Shown here: positions 61,255-64,000 of the stretch, one piece after another
How positions within the stretch are numbered: position 1 is the stretch's first letter
Layout: every line of letters begins with the position of its first letter
Assembly (NCBI GenBank): GCA_002633005.1
Contig: NMRA01000083.1
Coordinates: 835,161-899,160, forward strand
Source: Phoronis australis
Lineage: Eukaryota; Phoronida; Phoronidae
Direction of reading: 5' to 3'
DNA: 64,000 nt
The notes under the pieces: model-generated
The model's database searches: none
The model's input: only the letters and a program-made list of their open reading frames with translations
Told to the model about the DNA's origin: nothing
Program-made: the position numbers and the translations under genes

Positions 61255-62912
61255 ATGGCAAAGCGCCAGGCCACGCTTATGAAGTGGGTGGAGAAATGGT
61301 AAGCTTTATTCATTTTGTTGTGTCCATGTTTATAGCAATATGAATTATATTGCACCGGCGAGACATTCAACAGTTTAATGAACCATAGCCTGGCATCAAA
61401 ATGACAATACTGAATGGAAACCACTTCAAACCAGTCTCAGATTCGGCTGCAAGGATTGGATTAAAACCATCTGCTATGCCGGCTAATGCCGATTCAACTG
61501 ATTTATGTTGATCATTCACCAAGATGATATCAACGGAAATTTAATCATACTAATTCGTTTATTGCGCCTACAAAATTTTTCGTTCTATGCATGTTACGCC
61601 GCGGATAACGCTCGGGTTAATATACTGTCTATGATGAGAAAACTTGTAGAACACACCAGACTGCACCAAATTACGTCTAGTATTTCAAATTTTGCCAGGG
61701 GAACGCCTCCCACAAACTCCCCGCCCCATATGAAAATCTCACTTCCTAAACTTGCATGCGGCGACAGGTTGCGAATCCCGCTGCCACCATTCACCACCAC
61801 ACTCCTTTCCAAACCCAGGCAATAGAGGGATTCCACTTCCCATACTCGGTTGCGGCAACGGCCTTTGCATCCCATTCTGGCTATTCATCTTCTTTTGAAG
61901 ACCAGGGAAAACATTGTAATGGATCACTTACACATCTGTACTTACACAACCACTTCTCACCAAAAGCAATACGGGAACTTAAGGCCATCGTCGAGCCCGT
62001 GAAAGAGAAAAAAAACAAGCCTACCATGCTTGGTGGGATAAAATGGACTACTCAGATTTGTAAGGCATGTGAAGCCTTGATTAGTGACTACTCCCTGGAT
62101 GTGTATGAGACCGCGACACTGGAATTAATGGAGTTAGCGAATGGCCCTGGACAACAGCTCAACATATTACTGTCTGAGGTTGAAAATCAGAATAGAGCTT
62201 TCCTAGGCCATTTTTGAACTTCCTTCCCCATGACTTGAATCATTATGATGATACGAAGACTCTTGTGATTGCATGTCACAAATGGAAAAGCAACAAGAAG
62301 ATTTCGTGCATCTTTGATACAAACCAATGGCCTGAACGGAAGGACCAGACCACTTTATTTTAATAGTGGCTTATGGGACCATAACATTATAAATCCATTC
62401 TGGTGAAATACTCCTTCGTACGAGCAAAGTGGTGACAAATGAAAGCCAGTCTAAGAAGCAAGTACGTGGAACTAAGGATCTCTGTTAGCTTGCATTTTGA
62501 ACTCTCAGTTGTTAAAGATTCTTTCATAGATTGATGTACCATAAGTTAGTCCTATATTTGTGTTACACGCTTCAGCAGACTCCTTGTCCCAAGATGAGTC
62601 AACTGTTTAAATTTCACGAAGAGGTCCAGAAGAATGTTTTGAAGTTGGTGTGAGTGAGGCTTACTTGACCAGTTTCTAGTGCTATTCGGGAGAGAGGTTT
62701 CTCTGCTGTGAAGACAATCAAGAGTGATTGGAGGACATCTCAAGCCACCTGGAGGAGCTAGACAAGCTATTCTTCATTTTGCTGCAAGGCCCCAGTCTGG
62801 ACAAATATGATGCTTCTGAAGCCATCCATTCGTGGTGGACTCTCTTCAACAAGGCTGATGATGATGCTTCGGATAATGAAGATTGTCTTTTTGACAACAT
62901 AGGCTCATGCTA
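61255..62912 (+). pseudogene. Broken hAT-type transposase-like gene (ZNF862-like)
   Basis: Pieces appear in order on the plus strand. A start-like exon at 61255-61298 (MAKRQATLMKWVEK, donor GTAAGC) is followed by a piece at about 61940-62215 (FSPKAIRELKAIVEP, then PTMLGGIKWTT and ALISDYS) that ends at a stop. A short piece lies at about 62221-62345. The C-terminal hAT dimerisation region is split between frames: ERGFSAVKTIKSDWRT near 62692-62740, then LDKLFFILLQGPSLDKYDAS and AIHSWW near 62728-62912. Stops and frame changes separate the pieces, and a family D repeat is inserted at about 61610-61905. The similarity to invertebrate ZNF862-like proteins is recalled from motif patterns. It cannot make a full-length protein. 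Confidence 0.7.
61610..61905. repeat. Dispersed repeat family D, copy 2
   Basis: Opposite orientation to 45005-45330. Shared words read in reverse complement: GTCTATGATGAGAAAACTTG, TTTCAAATTTTGCC, ACCATTCACCAC, CTCCTTTC.AAACCCAGGC. Confidence 0.8.
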
Positions 62913-63690
62913 GACATTCTGATGTATTAGCCAAATTTACTAAAGCATGTGAAAACATTAAGCGATACAAGTTATCAACCAAAAACTTTGTTTTTTGCCA
63001 GTACTGCATAATTGATAAAAAACAGTATTACAATGGTCAGGCATGTTGAGCACCTCCGATCACGAAGTAATAAGTCTTGTAAGTGTTGACTACCTAAGCC
63101 AGTGAAATGCATTGATAAAATTGGCCAAAGCCATCTCACATGTTGTTGGCCAAAAAAACTCATTTTTGCCAATATCCTGTAATTAATAGAAATGTAACAA
63201 TTATCAAGCTGCCTATTTTGATAATATGCTGGTTCAGTGCTTGACGTTATAATCTGAAATTAAAAAAGCCGACTAGGGTTTTCAAATCAAAATTTTTCAA
63301 ACCTTTCTCATTATACTAATAGCCTAATAGTGAAGACCAGCAGCAACTGCAACATCAGTTTACTCTGCTTCTACTGTTGCGGTTTTTAGTTGATGCGTTC
63401 TGAAGATGTTGCGAGGGGCCTTATGAGCACGCACATTAGATGATGCCGAATGGGACGTTTTGCGCTCTTCACTTTGCCGTGAATGTTGGCGATTGAACAA
63501 GGAAAATCTGGAGGTATATATTGTTTTTATTGGTTTCGATGTCAACAAATGGAAACAATAAACGTGTTGCTGTCGCAGATAAAATGTCTGAGTTAAATTA
63601 CTCTCAGATTTGACATGCTTGGAGTTATTCCGGAAGTGCCAGACAGACGGCCATATTGAATAGCAGTTGTGTACCTTTCTCTTTATTATA
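62913..63690. other. No gene seen
   Basis: Contains an internal near-repeat: GCCAAAAACTT..TTTTTTGCCAGTA at about 62980 and GGCCAAAAAAACTCATTTTTGCC at about 63150. No exon is supported. Confidence 0.4.
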
Positions 63691-64000
63691 GTATATCGTC
63701 CAGGGCTAATTAAAAGTGCCTGTGGTGTTCATTTCTACGGGATGATCAGAAGCTCTCAGGTTGTGAGGTAGGCAATAACATCACCCTGGATGCCGCAGGA
63801 AATAAAATCAAATAAAACATGCATATAATTATGCACACGGAGTTATAAATAACTCAAACCAAAGTCTGGAGATGATTCAGTCAAGATAATTTGAACAAAT
63901 CGATGAAAATCTGTCGTGGTTTGCTCGAGTGTCTCTTACCGGGAGCAATTTTGAGGAAGTTACGTGAAATCACGCATGTTGACAAATAAAAAGTTCAAGG
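63690..64000. repeat. Repeat family B fragment followed by family A, copy 2
   Basis: The part up to about 63775 has GCCTGTGGTGTTCATTTCT, then GATGATCAGAAGCT and GTGAGGTAGGC, as in family B. From 63799 to the window end it matches 5474-5690 (AAATAAAACATGCATA, GGAGTTATAA, GATGAAAATCTGTCGTGGTT, TTTTGAGGAAGTTACGTGAA). The repeat runs off the window. Confidence 0.7.

Overview
The window is a piece of an animal nuclear genome, most likely a marine invertebrate deuterostome such as a hemichordate, echinoderm or lancelet. I cannot fix the phylum from sequence alone. The signs are AT-rich non-coding DNA, short coding exons with GT..AG introns, five conserved animal housekeeping genes and many dispersed repeats. 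It is a draft assembly with two N gaps (7557-8252 and 56804-57141) and a single N at 44196. I called genes by reading exons, splice sites and reading-frame phase by eye. Exon coordinates are my own and no search was run.

Region by region. A FASTKD-family mitochondrial RNA-binding protein gene runs leftwards at 944-3951 and leaves the window at the left edge. About 4-15 kb is gene-poor. Near 7.0-11.1 kb a probable 4.1 kb DNA transposon has inverted ends and CpG-rich repeat arrays, followed by a LINE reverse-transcriptase remnant (about 11.9-12.3 kb). ATP5F1E (ATP synthase epsilon, 60 aa) is on the minus strand in three exons (15712-19043). DEF8 is on the plus strand in at least 12 exons (21640-34965) and points away from ATP5F1E. 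BUD23 (18S rRNA guanine-N7 methyltransferase, 277 aa, complete in 11 exons) is on the minus strand at 37374-49433 and converges on DEF8. USB1 (U6 snRNA 3' phosphodiesterase) is on the minus strand at 51966-56044 and lacks its first exon, possibly because of the gap. A minus-strand, single-coding-exon gene of 565 aa (58589-60286) carries a duplicated zinc-finger-like module that I do not recognise. A broken hAT-type transposase lies at 61.2-62.9 kb.

The genes do not form an operon-like unit. They share housekeeping themes: mitochondrial function (FASTKD family, ATP5F1E), RNA maturation (BUD23 for 18S rRNA, USB1 for U6 snRNA) and late endosome/lysosome traffic (DEF8).

The most notable items are the unassigned 565-aa protein, the inverted-end element with palindromic CpG arrays, a long N-terminal extension of DEF8 with degenerate repeats, several long foldback repeats inside introns of essential genes, a doubled tRNA-derived SINE, and two local duplications that look like assembly errors.
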